From Microbacter sp. GSS18 (GTDB lineage Bacteria; Actinomycetota; Actinomycetes; Actinomycetales; Microbacteriaceae), in NCBI GenBank assembly GCA_029319145.1, contig CP119753.1:62001-126000 (forward strand): a stretch of DNA of 64,000 nucleotides, in the 5' to 3' direction. This document shows positions 34,095-41,915 of the stretch, one piece after another. The position numbers and the translations under genes were made by a program. The notes under the pieces are model-generated. The model did not search any database. It was not told the origin of the DNA and worked only from the letters and a program-made list of their open reading frames with translations. The number at the start of each line of letters is the position of its first letter. Positions within the stretch are counted from its first letter, which is position 1.

Positions 34095-35176
34095 CTCCAG
34101 GCGGCACCGCTGCGCATCGCGCCGATGGTCATGACGGCGAGCGCCGCGACGACGATGAGCAGCCCGACCCACAGCACGGGGATCGCCGCGGCGAGCCACG
34201 CGAAGCCCCACACGTGTGCGACTTCGCCGGTGAGCCCGACGAAGGCGGCTGTTGGGAACCCGAAGCCCCACCACCCGAGGTGGAACCGCAGGTCGCGGCG
34301 CTCCTTCGCGATGACCCGCACGGCCAGCAGCAGCCACCACATCGAGAACCCCCACATCGCGGTGACGATCAGGGCCGAGACGCCGTCGATCCCCGCGAGG
34401 ACCCCGGCGTCGCCCACCATCCGCGTCGTCGCGACGAGCCCCATGCCGCCGGCGCCGAGGGGAGCGAGCCACGCCCACCACGCGGGCGCCTGCTGGGCGG
34501 CCGGCGGCGGAGCCACCAGCAGCCGGCTCCCGACGATCGAGGCGAGCAGCAGGAAGAGCGTGAAGCCGACGCCCCAGCCGAGCACGGCCAGGAACGCCCA
34601 CAGCCGGGGGTCGCCGCCGAGGCCCAGCTCGACGGCGCGGAACAGGATGCTGGGAGTCAGCACGAGCGGAACGACCGGGATGAACCACTGCCCGGACACG
34701 GCGGCGTGCGGCACATCGGCCAGTCCGATGATGCGCGTGTAGAAGGCGTAGCCCGCGGCGAGGGTGCCCGCGAGACCCGGGACGAAGACCGACAGTCCGC
34801 CCACGAGGGCGACGTCGGAGGGCAGAGCGCCGATGACGCCGGCCTGCAGGATCGCCAGGGCGAGGATCTGAAGCCCGGCGGGCCACGACGCGACCATGGC
34901 GCCCATGCCCGGGTGGGCGAGGTCGCCGGCGAACGCCTGACGGTGCGCGATCATGCGCACGAGTCCGGCGACGGTGAGGACGACGCCGACCGCCGTGGCC
35001 GCGGCCAGGAGTGCGAGACCGAGGACCTCGTCCACGCCGCTCCCGGGGATCGGGTCGCGCAGCGAGATGAGCGCGGCGCCGCCGAGGCTCATGAGCGTCG
35101 CGCCCCACGCGGGGTGCAGCGTCGCGATGGGGGGCGGGGCAGGGGCCGGGGCGGTCGTCGGGGCGGATGCGCTCAT
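34088..35176 (-). CDS. TehA/SLAC1 family transporter (tellurite-resistance/dicarboxylate/sulfite type)
   Basis: The product has 362 residues with about ten membrane helices. After a Pro/Ala-rich N-terminus come HPAWGATLMSLGGAAL, RMIAHRQAFAGDLAHPGMGAM and SGQWFIPVVPLVLTP; RFHLGWWGFGFPTAAFVGLT near the C-terminus is the SLAC1/TehA/Ssu1 pattern. Members export sulfite, dicarboxylates or tellurite-related anions. A CsoR/CstR-like palindrome covers the -10 box, which would fit sulfur- or copper-responsive control, and so a sulfite export role; this is inference. Confidence 0.83.
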   Translation of the reverse strand: MSASAPTTAPAPAPPPIATLHPAWGATLMSLGGAALISLRDPIPGSGVDEVLGLALLAAATAVGVVLTVAGLVRMIAHRQAFAGDLAHPGMGAMVASWPAGLQILALAILQAGVIGALPSDVALVGGLSVFVPGLAGTLAAGYAFYTRIIGLADVPHAAVSGQWFIPVVPLVLTPSILFRAVELGLGGDPRLWAFLAVLGWGVGFTLFLLLASIVGSRLLVAPPPAAQQAPAWWAWLAPLGAGGMGLVATTRMVGDAGVLAGIDGVSALIVTAMWGFSMWWLLLAVRVIAKERRDLRFHLGWWGFGFPTAAFVGLTGEVAHVWGFAWLAAAIPVLWVGLLIVVAALAVMTIGAMRSGAAWRR

Positions 35177-35183
35177 GGGGACG

Positions 35184-35201
35184 AGATTACCCCAGGGGGT
35201 A
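35184..35201 (-). promoter_or_regulatory. CsoR/CstR-like operator over the TehA-family promoter
   Basis: TACCCCAGGGGGTA (35188-35201) is a perfect palindrome of TACCCC and GGGGTA around AG. The minus-strand -10 TAATCT (35184-35189) overlaps it and ends 7 nt before the ATG. CsoR-family copper or persulfide sensors bind C-rich/G-rich palindromes of this kind. No CsoR-like gene lies in the window. Confidence 0.55.
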
Positions 35202-35221
35202 TACCGTTTCGGGGGACGAAA

Positions 35222-35257
35222 GACCCCCGGCCCGACGTGTGGGTCGAGCCGGGGGTC
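35222..35257 (-). terminator. Hairpin after the F420 reductase-like gene
   Basis: GACCCCCGGC (35222-35231) pairs with GCCGGGGGTC (35248-35257), with an inner CGAC/GTCG extension. It sits 21 bp beyond the stop. Confidence 0.75.
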
Positions 35258-35277
35258 CGGTCTGGTCGTCGGCTGTG

Positions 35278-35856
35278 TCAGCGCGCGACGGCGAAGCCGC
35301 CGGTCCACGGCAGCTTCTCGCCGACCGCGGCGGTCAGCTGCAGGAAGCCCAGGGCCTCGAGCTCGTGGGCGCGGCTGAGGGCGCCGGCGTCGAGGGCGGC
35401 GACGCCGCCCGCCTCGATGGCGGCGGCCAGCTGGGCCTTGGAGTTCGCGTCGTCGCCGGCGATGAGCACGGTGGTGCCGAGCTCGCCGACCTTCTTCGAC
35501 GCCAGCGTTGCGGCGAAGTTGGTGTTGAAGGCCTTCACGACGTGGCTGGCGGGGAGCTTGGCCTGGATCTCGGCCGCGGCCGAGCTGCCGGCCGGGACGA
35601 CGAGCTCGTCGAAGGTCTCGAAGTTGAGCGGGTTGGTGATGTCGACGACGGTCTTGCCGGCGAGCTGGTCCGCGTAGGTCGACACGATGCCGTCCACGGC
35701 GGGGTAGGGGACGGCCAGGACGGCGATGTCCCCGTCGATGGTCGCCGTGCCGACGCTTTCGCGGGCGACGTAGGTGACGCTGCTGCCGCCGTCGGCGAAG
35801 AGGCCGCCGATCGCGTTCGCCATGCTGCCGGTGCCGATGATCGTGATGTGTGCCAC
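35278..35856 (-). CDS. NADPH-dependent F420 reductase-like protein
   Basis: The product has 192 residues from a GTG (VAHITIIGTGSMANAIGGLFADGG) with AAGGAGAA upstream. The GxGxMxxAI nucleotide-binding loop, VAVPYPAVDGIV, VVDITNPLNFETFDELVVPAGSSAAAEI and VVKAFNTNFAATL are the hallmarks of F420:NADP oxidoreductase-like proteins. It would transfer hydride between NADPH and F420. It is divergent from a MarR gene whose paired operators overlap its promoter, so its expression is probably MarR-controlled. Confidence 0.87.
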   Translation of the reverse strand: MAHITIIGTGSMANAIGGLFADGGSSVTYVARESVGTATIDGDIAVLAVPYPAVDGIVSTYADQLAGKTVVDITNPLNFETFDELVVPAGSSAAAEIQAKLPASHVVKAFNTNFAATLASKKVGELGTTVLIAGDDANSKAQLAAAIEAGGVAALDAGALSRAHELEALGFLQLTAAVGEKLPWTGGFAVAR

Positions 35857-35906
35857 GAGGTTCTCCTTGTGATCGGGCGGTCCGGTTGTGGATCGCACGG
35901 TGTTGC

Positions 35907-35966
35907 TTGTAGGTACAACCATCACTGTAGCGGAGGTTTGTTGTAGATGCAACCATCCGGTAGGAT
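35907..35966. promoter_or_regulatory. Divergent promoters with two MarR-type operators
   Basis: Palindromes TTGTAGGTACAA (35907-35918) and TTGTAGATGCAA (35941-35952) lie 34 bp apart. Minus-strand promoter: TTGCAT (35952-35947), 17 bp, TACAGT (35929-35924). Plus-strand promoter: TTGTTG (35938-35943), 17 bp, TAGGAT (35961-35966), 6 nt before the marR ATG. The second operator overlaps both -35 boxes; the first lies at the expected start site of the minus-strand transcript. Confidence 0.72.
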
Positions 35967-35972
35967 CGAGGC

Positions 35973-36551
35973 ATGGCAGACCTCCAGTACGACGAGCGCG
36001 TGGCGATCGCGCGCCTGCACGCGCTGCTCGAGCTGCTGCCGACGGCGCTCGACAAGGAACTCGCTCCGGCGGGCCTGACCTCGTTCGAGTTCACGCTGCT
36101 CGAGGCGCTCAGCGAGGCCGATGGGCACCGTCTGCGCCTGAGCGCTCTCGCTTCGCGCACCAACGCGACGCTCGCGCGTCTGTCGCGCGTCGTGACCGGG
36201 CTCGAGCGCAAGAAGCTCGTCGTGCGCACGCCGTGCGCGGAGGACGGCCGCGCCACCAATGCCGTGCTCACCGACGCCGGCCAGACGGCGTACCAGCAGT
36301 CGCGTCCCCTGTACGCCGACGCCGTGCGCCGCATGATCCTCGACGGCCTGGACGACGACGGCGTGGACCAGCTCGCGTCGCTGTCGTACGCGATCCTCGC
36401 CAAGCTCGACCCCGACCGCCGCCTGGCGGTGACCGTCAGCGGTGACGCGTCGTGTGCCGCCGATCCCGTGCCCGACGGAGCGTGCGCCGCCGACCCCGCA
36501 CCCGTCGAGGAGTGCGCCGCCGATCCGGCGCCCCTGGCCGAGCGCGTCTGA
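35973..36551 (+). CDS. MarR family regulator with repeated Cys-rich tail
   Basis: The product has 192 residues. The winged-helix core (residues about 10-145) has LRLSALASRTNATLARLSRVVTGLERKKLVVRTPCAEDGRATNAVLTDAG, typical of MarR. The last 35 residues are unusual: three copies of the element CAADP[VA]P (SCAADPVP, ACAADPAP, ECAADPAP), giving three regularly spaced cysteines. These could sense thiol or oxidant stress, or be a spurious extension. It probably represses itself and the divergent F420 reductase-like gene. The transcript looks leaderless. Confidence 0.86.
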   Translation: MADLQYDERVAIARLHALLELLPTALDKELAPAGLTSFEFTLLEALSEADGHRLRLSALASRTNATLARLSRVVTGLERKKLVVRTPCAEDGRATNAVLTDAGQTAYQQSRPLYADAVRRMILDGLDDDGVDQLASLSYAILAKLDPDRRLAVTVSGDASCAADPVPDGACAADPAPVEECAADPAPLAERV

Positions 36552-36643
36552 CCCGGGCTCGGAGCAGGCCCGAAGCGCCACCGGCCGCATCCGCGGGGCG
36601 AAGGCCCTGCGCCATGGTCGCCGGCGTGCGGCACAATCGTGCC

Positions 36644-37414
36644 ATGGCGATTCCTCCGGTCGGGGGGCTCTCCGGTGCCGTCGGCGGGCCCAGCGGGTAT
36701 TCCTATGGCGCCGTCGCCGTCGCGGGCGGGGCGGATGCCGTGCCTGCGCTCGCCCGGACGCTGAGCGAGATCCGCTTCACGGGCTGGATCGTGCCGCCGC
36801 GCGAGGGATGGATCATCGTGCTGGGCGGTGCCGGCGTCGTCGCGAGCGGGCGCCGCGGGATCATCGAGGTCGGCGGCGAGCTCGCGGCCCGGTCACCCGG
36901 GCCCGTCTTCGCGTTCCGCGTGCGCCACGATCGTCAGCTCGGCGTCGTCGCGTGGGACCACGGGGCCGAGGTCGGGCGGTTCTGCAGCGATCCGTCCCGT
37001 GAGCCTCATGCCGACGACGACGTCCTCGCCGAGCCGGTGGGCATCGGCGCAGCGGGCGCCTTCGGGCAGGTGACGGGGCACCCCGAGGCGATCGCCCCCC
37101 TCACCGAGCTGCTCGGCGAGCGCTACCAGTTCCCATGGAGCGTCTTCGAGTCGGAGCGGCTGCGCGATGTGCTGCGGCTGCTCGGCATGCCGGACTGGCT
37201 TGTGGCGGCGGCCGAGCTGCCGCGTGACATCCCGACGGGCCCGCGGGCGCGCGAGCTGACGCGCGTGCGGGTGGGCCGCGTCGGGGCGCGAGGGCTCGCC
37301 GCGGACTGGTTCGTCAGGCGCTTCCGCGGCGAGCGCACACCACCGCCGGTGATCGCGGACCCGCCGCGCGAGTGGATGGCATCGCTCGACGACATCGAGC
37401 CCTGGATGCTGTGA
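36644..37414 (+). CDS. Hypothetical protein, 256 aa
   Basis: The product starts MAIPPVGGLSGAVGGPSGYSYGAVAVAGG. It alternates beta-like stretches (GWIIVLGGAGVVASGRRGIIEVGG, VFAFRVRHDRQLGVVAWDHGAEVG) and ends with an Arg-rich part and DDIEPWML. No signal peptide or membrane segment is seen. I do not recognise the family. A CACAAT sequence stands 6 nt before the ATG and could be a -10 box. It converges with the response regulator gene. Confidence 0.6.
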   Translation: MAIPPVGGLSGAVGGPSGYSYGAVAVAGGADAVPALARTLSEIRFTGWIVPPREGWIIVLGGAGVVASGRRGIIEVGGELAARSPGPVFAFRVRHDRQLGVVAWDHGAEVGRFCSDPSREPHADDDVLAEPVGIGAAGAFGQVTGHPEAIAPLTELLGERYQFPWSVFESERLRDVLRLLGMPDWLVAAAELPRDIPTGPRARELTRVRVGRVGARGLAADWFVRRFRGERTPPPVIADPPREWMASLDDIEPWML

Positions 37415-37425
37415 GCCGGTCGCGG

Positions 37426-37444
37426 TCGATCACCCCGTGATCGA
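37426..37444. terminator. 19-nt palindrome at the convergent stop
   Basis: TCGATCAC and GTGATCGA flank CCC and include the response-regulator stop codon. It is a short stem, so termination is only possible. Confidence 0.4.
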
Positions 37445-38116
37445 CGGCCCGACCTCATCCGGGTCGGCTCCGACGCCGGCATCCCGTGCGATGGCGATCG
37501 CCTCGGCCCGATCGGCGACGTGCAGCTTGGCGAAGATGTTCGAGATGTGGTTCCGCACGGTCTTCGGGCTGATGTACAGGCGCCGGGCGATGTCGGCATT
37601 GCCGGTGCCCGCGGCGATGAGCTCGAGCACTTCGCGCTCGCGGGCGGTCAGCTCGGGGAACGGCGTCGGCGCCGGCCGGGAGCGGGCGGCCGCGAAGTAC
37701 GACAGCACGCGGTCGGCGATGCCCGGTCCGAAGACGGCCTCGCCGCGCGCCGCGGCCGCGACGGCGCCGGCGATCTCCTCGGGACCCGCGCCCTTGAGCA
37801 GATAGCCGCGCGCACCCGCGCGAAGCGCGGCGAAGACCGAATCGGCGTCTTCGAGCATCGTCAGGACCAGCACCGCGACATGAGGGCTCGCCGCGACGAT
37901 CGCGCGAGTGGCCTCGACGCCGCTGAAGGTCGGCAGGTTCAGATCCATCAGGACGACGTCGGGCTGGAGGCGCTCGGCATCGCGCACCGCGTCGGGACCG
38001 TCGGCGCTCATGCCGCACACCTCGACGTCGGGCACGGTGGCGAACACGCCGGCGATACCCTCGCGGAAGATCGGGTGATCGTCGACGATGAGCAGGCGCG
38101 TGGTCTCATCGGTCAC
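37430..38116 (-). CDS. LuxR/NarL-type response regulator
   Basis: The product has 228 residues. The receiver domain holds VDDHP at its start and phospho-acceptor D58 in VVLMDLNLP, then LTM and KG at conserved positions. The C-terminal helix-turn-helix reads LTAREREVLELIAAGTGNADIARRLYISPKTVRNHISNIFAKLHVADR. Its ATG overlaps the kinase stop by 4 nt. It should be phosphorylated by the kinase and control unknown promoters. Confidence 0.93.
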   Translation of the reverse strand: MTDETTRLLIVDDHPIFREGIAGVFATVPDVEVCGMSADGPDAVRDAERLQPDVVLMDLNLPTFSGVEATRAIVAASPHVAVLVLTMLEDADSVFAALRAGARGYLLKGAGPEEIAGAVAAAARGEAVFGPGIADRVLSYFAAARSRPAPTPFPELTAREREVLELIAAGTGNADIARRLYISPKTVRNHISNIFAKLHVADRAEAIAIARDAGVGADPDEVGPSITG

Positions 38117-40173
38117 GGCGCATCCTCCGCGTCATCGCGTGGTGGCTCGGCGGTCGCGGGAACCGGTATCACCGCTCGCACGCGGGTGCCTGCACCGGGT
38201 GCCCGTTCGATGACGCACTCACCGCCCAGCTCCACCGCCCGCTCCCGCATCGACGACATCCCGACCCCGGGCTGCGCGTCCCCGGAGATGCCCCTGCCGT
38301 CGTCGGTCACCGTCAGGAGCACCGTCTGCGGGGCGGTGACCGCGTCCAGGCGCACGGTGATCGTCCGTGCCCCGCTGTGGCGCGCGGCGTTCGTCATCGC
38401 CTCGGTGGCGATGCGGTAGGCGGCGACGTCGACGGCGGCGGGCAGAGCGACCTCGCCCATGCGCACGTCGAGGGTCACCGCTCCGGGCATGAGGGCATCG
38501 GCGCGCTCGCGGAGTGCCCCGGCCAGCCCCAGGTCGTCGAGGGCGGGCGGCCGCAGATCGTCGACGATGCGGCGGATGTCGATCACGGTCTCTCTGATGC
38601 CGTCCTCGAGCCGGGTGGCCAGTCCCGCAGCCGACTCGGGCGACTCCGGCAATGCGCGGCGCACGTTCCCGGCCTGCAGCGCGAGCGCAGCGAGCGACGA
38701 GCCGACGCCGTCGTGAAGATCGCGTCGGACGCGCCGGCGCTCCTCCTCGCGGGCCAGGACGAGACGTTCCCGGGACGCCTGCAGATCGGCGGCGAGCTGG
38801 ACGGCGCGCACGGTGCCGGCGACCTGGCGGGCGACGTCCTGCAGCAAGCGCACGTCGGCGGCCGAGAACTGATCGGACGGGCCTCGGCGGCCGACCTCGA
38901 GCGTCCCGACCGGCTCGCCTTGATGCACGAGGTCGAACGACTCCGGTTCGCTCGTGCGCGCGCCGTGCATCGCTGTCGGTGTGGTCGAGCCGGCGACGTA
39001 CACCGCGACGTACGGCACCTTGAGCGCCTCGCCCACGCTCTCGGCCACCGCGGGCAGGAGGGCGGCCGGCGTGAGGGTCTCGGACACCCGCTGTGCCAGG
39101 CGCGACATCGCACGCGCTGGGTCGTCGCGATCGCCGTACATGAGGCGGTTCACCAGTCGCTGGAGCCATTCGCGAACCGGGTACGCCGCGATCGCCACCG
39201 CGACCACCACGAGCACCGATCCGCGCCAGTCCACGTCCAGCGGGGTGAGCGATGTCACCGCGACGACGACCAGCCCGTAGGCCGCGACGACGAGGAGCGT
39301 GAGTCCGCCGTAGACGAGTGTTCGGTTGATGACGACGTCGATGTCGTAGAGGCGGTACTTCACGATCGCGATCGTCACCGCCACCGGGATCAGCACAAGG
39401 GGGATCCAGGTGAAGAGGGCGGTGAGGAAGCCGAAGCCGATGTCGAGCGAGCCGAGGATGAACGTGATCGCCCACCCGACCAGAGACAGCGCTGCGGCCC
39501 AGAGCATCCACCGCAGCTGCTCCCGCTCGTCTCCGCGCGCACGCCGCCGCCGCACGATGACCGCTGCCAGCGCGACCCCCACGGCGACAGGGGTGAGCAG
39601 CATGAGCCCTCCGATCGGGTACGCCCAGCCGTATCCGACGGGAGGGGTCACCTCCGGGAAGTCGATGTACTCGTGGGGCGCCAGGGAGTATCCGATCGAG
39701 GCGAGGGCGAGCCAGACGGCGGTCGCGACGACGACCCACCGCCATCGCGGGCTCGGCGGCCGCCCATCGGGGAAGAGCAGAGGGATGAAGATGACCAGCG
39801 TCAGCATCGACGGGAACCAGTTCCAGTCGACGAACCACGCCACCCACGCGGTGCCCGGGAGTCCGCCCTCGCGCAGATAGAGACCGTCGATGACGTACCA
39901 GCGCGCCGCGGTGTCGACGATCACGGCCGCGACGGCGGCCACGAGGATCCAGCCGATCGGATGCCGCGGGTGGTGGCGCAGGATGACCGCGCCCAGCGCG
40001 CCGAAGATCGGCACGATGAGTGCGGTGCCGATGTAGATCGGGACCTGCTCGTCCAGATGGGGCGGCATCGCTTCCGGGTTCGACAGCACGAGGCCGACGA
40101 GCGCAGCCCCGGAGGCGAAGGCGAGTCCGGTGACCGCCCACGCCCACACCGGGGCTGCGCTTCGCGTGGTCAT
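38113..40173 (-). CDS. Membrane sensor histidine kinase, NarL/DesK (HisKA_3) type
   Basis: The product has 686 residues. About ten membrane helices fill residues 10-330. A GAF-like domain follows (about 365-460), then the HisKA_3 motif RRDLHDGVGSSLAALALQ with phosphorylated H487. The ATPase domain has the N-box ATEAMTNAARHS and G-box DDGRGISGDAQPGVGMSSMRERA. The large membrane part suggests sensing within the membrane or of a neighbouring membrane protein. The gene is 43 bp after a multi-spanning membrane protein gene, a plausible signalling partner. Confidence 0.92.
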   Translation of the reverse strand: MTTRSAAPVWAWAVTGLAFASGAALVGLVLSNPEAMPPHLDEQVPIYIGTALIVPIFGALGAVILRHHPRHPIGWILVAAVAAVIVDTAARWYVIDGLYLREGGLPGTAWVAWFVDWNWFPSMLTLVIFIPLLFPDGRPPSPRWRWVVVATAVWLALASIGYSLAPHEYIDFPEVTPPVGYGWAYPIGGLMLLTPVAVGVALAAVIVRRRRARGDEREQLRWMLWAAALSLVGWAITFILGSLDIGFGFLTALFTWIPLVLIPVAVTIAIVKYRLYDIDVVINRTLVYGGLTLLVVAAYGLVVVAVTSLTPLDVDWRGSVLVVVAVAIAAYPVREWLQRLVNRLMYGDRDDPARAMSRLAQRVSETLTPAALLPAVAESVGEALKVPYVAVYVAGSTTPTAMHGARTSEPESFDLVHQGEPVGTLEVGRRGPSDQFSAADVRLLQDVARQVAGTVRAVQLAADLQASRERLVLAREEERRRVRRDLHDGVGSSLAALALQAGNVRRALPESPESAAGLATRLEDGIRETVIDIRRIVDDLRPPALDDLGLAGALRERADALMPGAVTLDVRMGEVALPAAVDVAAYRIATEAMTNAARHSGARTITVRLDAVTAPQTVLLTVTDDGRGISGDAQPGVGMSSMRERAVELGGECVIERAPGAGTRVRAVIPVPATAEPPRDDAEDAP

Positions 40174-40216
40174 GCGCCGACGCCTCCCGTCGATGACGGC
40201 CTGGTCCTGAGTTGTC

Positions 40217-40909
40217 TCAGCGCTGGGGCTCAGTATCCACCATCGTCGTCACCACGGCGACCCAGATCACGATGAGGAACAGCGGCATCATGCCCAGCAC
40301 CCACGCGATCGGCATGAGCGGCGCGAGCACGTAGCCGGCCCACGCCAGCCACCCCGGAAGCCGTCCGGCCCGGCGCAGGCCGTACCCGAGCGCCACGACG
40401 ACGATCGACAGGCCCACGAGCGCCGGGTTGAACAGCTGGCTGCTGAACATCGCCAGGCCGTAGCCCGTCTCGGGCGACGAGGGGAAGCCGCTGCCCTCCG
40501 CCTGCCAGACGACGTGGGCCCCCGCCGTTGCGGCGGCCGCTGCGACGGACGTGCCGATCGCGGTGAACGCCGCGCCGAACGCCGCGACCCGGCCCGCGGC
40601 GTGCACCGCCGGCTCGGCGCCGAGCGCCTGGCGCACCCGCGCGACGGATGCCGCGAGCAGCAGGCCGGCCAGCGGGAACAGGAACAGCGACGCGATCATG
40701 AGGAGGTTCAGGCGCCCTTCGTCTCCGAACGCCGCGGCATAGCCCTCGAGGGTGCCGGAGTAGATGTCGGGTGGCAGCACCATGATCGTGAAGCCCGCGC
40801 CGAACAGGATGAGGAAGCCGACTCCGAGGAGCCGGGACGGCGCGAAGCCGCGCTTCGCGGACGGTGCTCCGGTCGTCGCCGGCGCGGAGCGCTGAGTGTG
40901 GGTGGACAT
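40217..40909 (-). CDS. Multi-spanning membrane protein, unknown function
   Basis: The product has 230 residues from the ATG at 40909, with GGAGG upstream; a start further upstream is open but lacks a comparable site. About six hydrophobic segments include LLGVGFLILFGAGFTIMVLPP, LLMIASLFLFPLAGLLLAASVARV and PLMPIAWVLGMMPLFLIVIWVAVV. It precedes the two-component genes in the same orientation and is probably co-transcribed. I do not recognise the family; a DUF4386-like protein is possible. Confidence 0.72.
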   Translation of the reverse strand: MSTHTQRSAPATTGAPSAKRGFAPSRLLGVGFLILFGAGFTIMVLPPDIYSGTLEGYAAAFGDEGRLNLLMIASLFLFPLAGLLLAASVARVRQALGAEPAVHAAGRVAAFGAAFTAIGTSVAAAAATAGAHVVWQAEGSGFPSSPETGYGLAMFSSQLFNPALVGLSIVVVALGYGLRRAGRLPGWLAWAGYVLAPLMPIAWVLGMMPLFLIVIWVAVVTTMVDTEPQR

Positions 40910-41080
40910 GGGATCCTCCGGTCGTGTGGGTGTGGACGTCTTCACCCTCGTCGTCCCGGTGTCCCGGGCGCATGGGACCGGTGGTCCTGGATTCCCGGGC
41001 TCAGTCCTCCGGCTCCCACGACCGGAGCCCGTGCTGCGGCGGCCGCTTGTCGTGCAGGTGCGGTTTCATGCGGGATCGTC

Positions 41081-41131
41081 GGGGCCGGGAAGGCGCGCGG
41101 CATCCGTCGTCGCGCCCGCCTTCCCGGCCCC
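41081..41131. terminator. 15-bp perfect stem upstream of deoC
   Basis: GGGGCCGGGAAGGCG (41081-41095) pairs with CGCCTTCCCGGCCCC (41117-41131) around a 21-nt loop. It lies in the divergent gap, 24 bp before the deoC ATG, where a terminator for an upstream gene is not needed. It may instead be an attenuator or operator-like structure. The other half of the 246-bp gap shows nothing clear. Confidence 0.45.
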
Positions 41132-41155
41132 GCGGCGCTCGGGCAGAATTGAACC

Positions 41156-41821
41156 ATGAACTCCGCCGAACTCGCGCGCACCGTCGACCACACCCTGCTC
41201 AAGCCCGAGGCGACGACCGCCGACGTCCAGGCGACGATCGCGGAGGCCGCCGAACTCGGCGCCTACAGCGTCTGCCTGTCTCCGTCGGCGCTGCCGGTCA
41301 CCGTGCCCGAGGGGCTCAAGCTCGCCGTCGTGTGCGGGTTCCCCAGCGGCAAGCACCACTCCGAGATCAAGGCCGCCGAAGCCGCCCTCTCAGCCGCGCA
41401 GGGCGCGGACGAGATCGACATGGTCATCGACATCGGCGCCGCACGTGAAGGGCGGTTCGCCGACGTCGAGGCCGACATCCGCGCGGTGCGCGCCGCGGCG
41501 CCGCACCCGGTGGTGCTCAAGGTCATCATCGAGTCGGCCGCGCTCACCGACGAGCAGATCGTGGGTGTGTGCGAGGCGGCGGAGTCCGCCGGTGCCGACT
41601 TCGTCAAGACGTCCACGGGCTTCCACCCCGCCGGCGGCGCCTCGGTCCAGGCCGTGGCGCTGATGAAGCAGACGGTCGGCGACCGTCTCGAGGTCAAGGC
41701 CTCCGGCGGCATCCGGACGCGGGCGGATGCCGAGGCGATGCTCGCCGCGGGCGCCACACGCCTGGGCCTGTCGGCGACCCGCACGATCCTCGCCGACGGC
41801 GAGACCGCCGGGGGCTACTGA
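41156..41821 (+). CDS. deoC: Deoxyribose-phosphate aldolase
   Basis: The product has 221 residues. It begins [20 protein letters not shown], with [36 protein letters not shown] (K122) and [15 protein letters not shown] (Schiff-base K151). It cleaves 2-deoxyribose 5-phosphate to glyceraldehyde 3-phosphate and acetaldehyde in deoxynucleoside salvage. CAGAAT 6 nt before the ATG may act as a -10 box. The gene stands alone and ends before a complex hairpin. Confidence 0.95.
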   Translation: MNSAELARTVDHTLLKPEATTADVQATIAEAAELGAYSVCLSPSALPVTVPEGLKLAVVCGFPSGKHHSEIKAAEAALSAAQGADEIDMVIDIGAAREGRFADVEADIRAVRAAAPHPVVLKVIIESAALTDEQIVGVCEAAESAGADFVKTSTGFHPAGGASVQAVALMKQTVGDRLEVKASGGIRTRADAEAMLAAGATRLGLSATRTILADGETAGGY

Positions 41822-41842
41822 CCTACCCGTCGCCGCCCCCAA

Positions 41843-41913
41843 GACGGGGTGTGTCCCACTTCTTGTCGCGTGGCTTCGCCCGAAGCGGCCAGAAGTGGGA
41901 CAAGACCCCCGTC
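41843..41913. terminator. Nested multi-stem hairpin between convergent genes
   Basis: Three concentric stems are visible: GACGGGG/CCCCGTC (41843/41907), TGTCCCACTTCT/AGAAGTGGGACA (41852-41863/41891-41902) and the inner GCTTCG/CGAAGC (41873/41881). It ends 3 bp before the stop of the minus-strand gene and so probably ends transcription from both sides. Confidence 0.75.
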
Positions 41914-41915
41914 GG

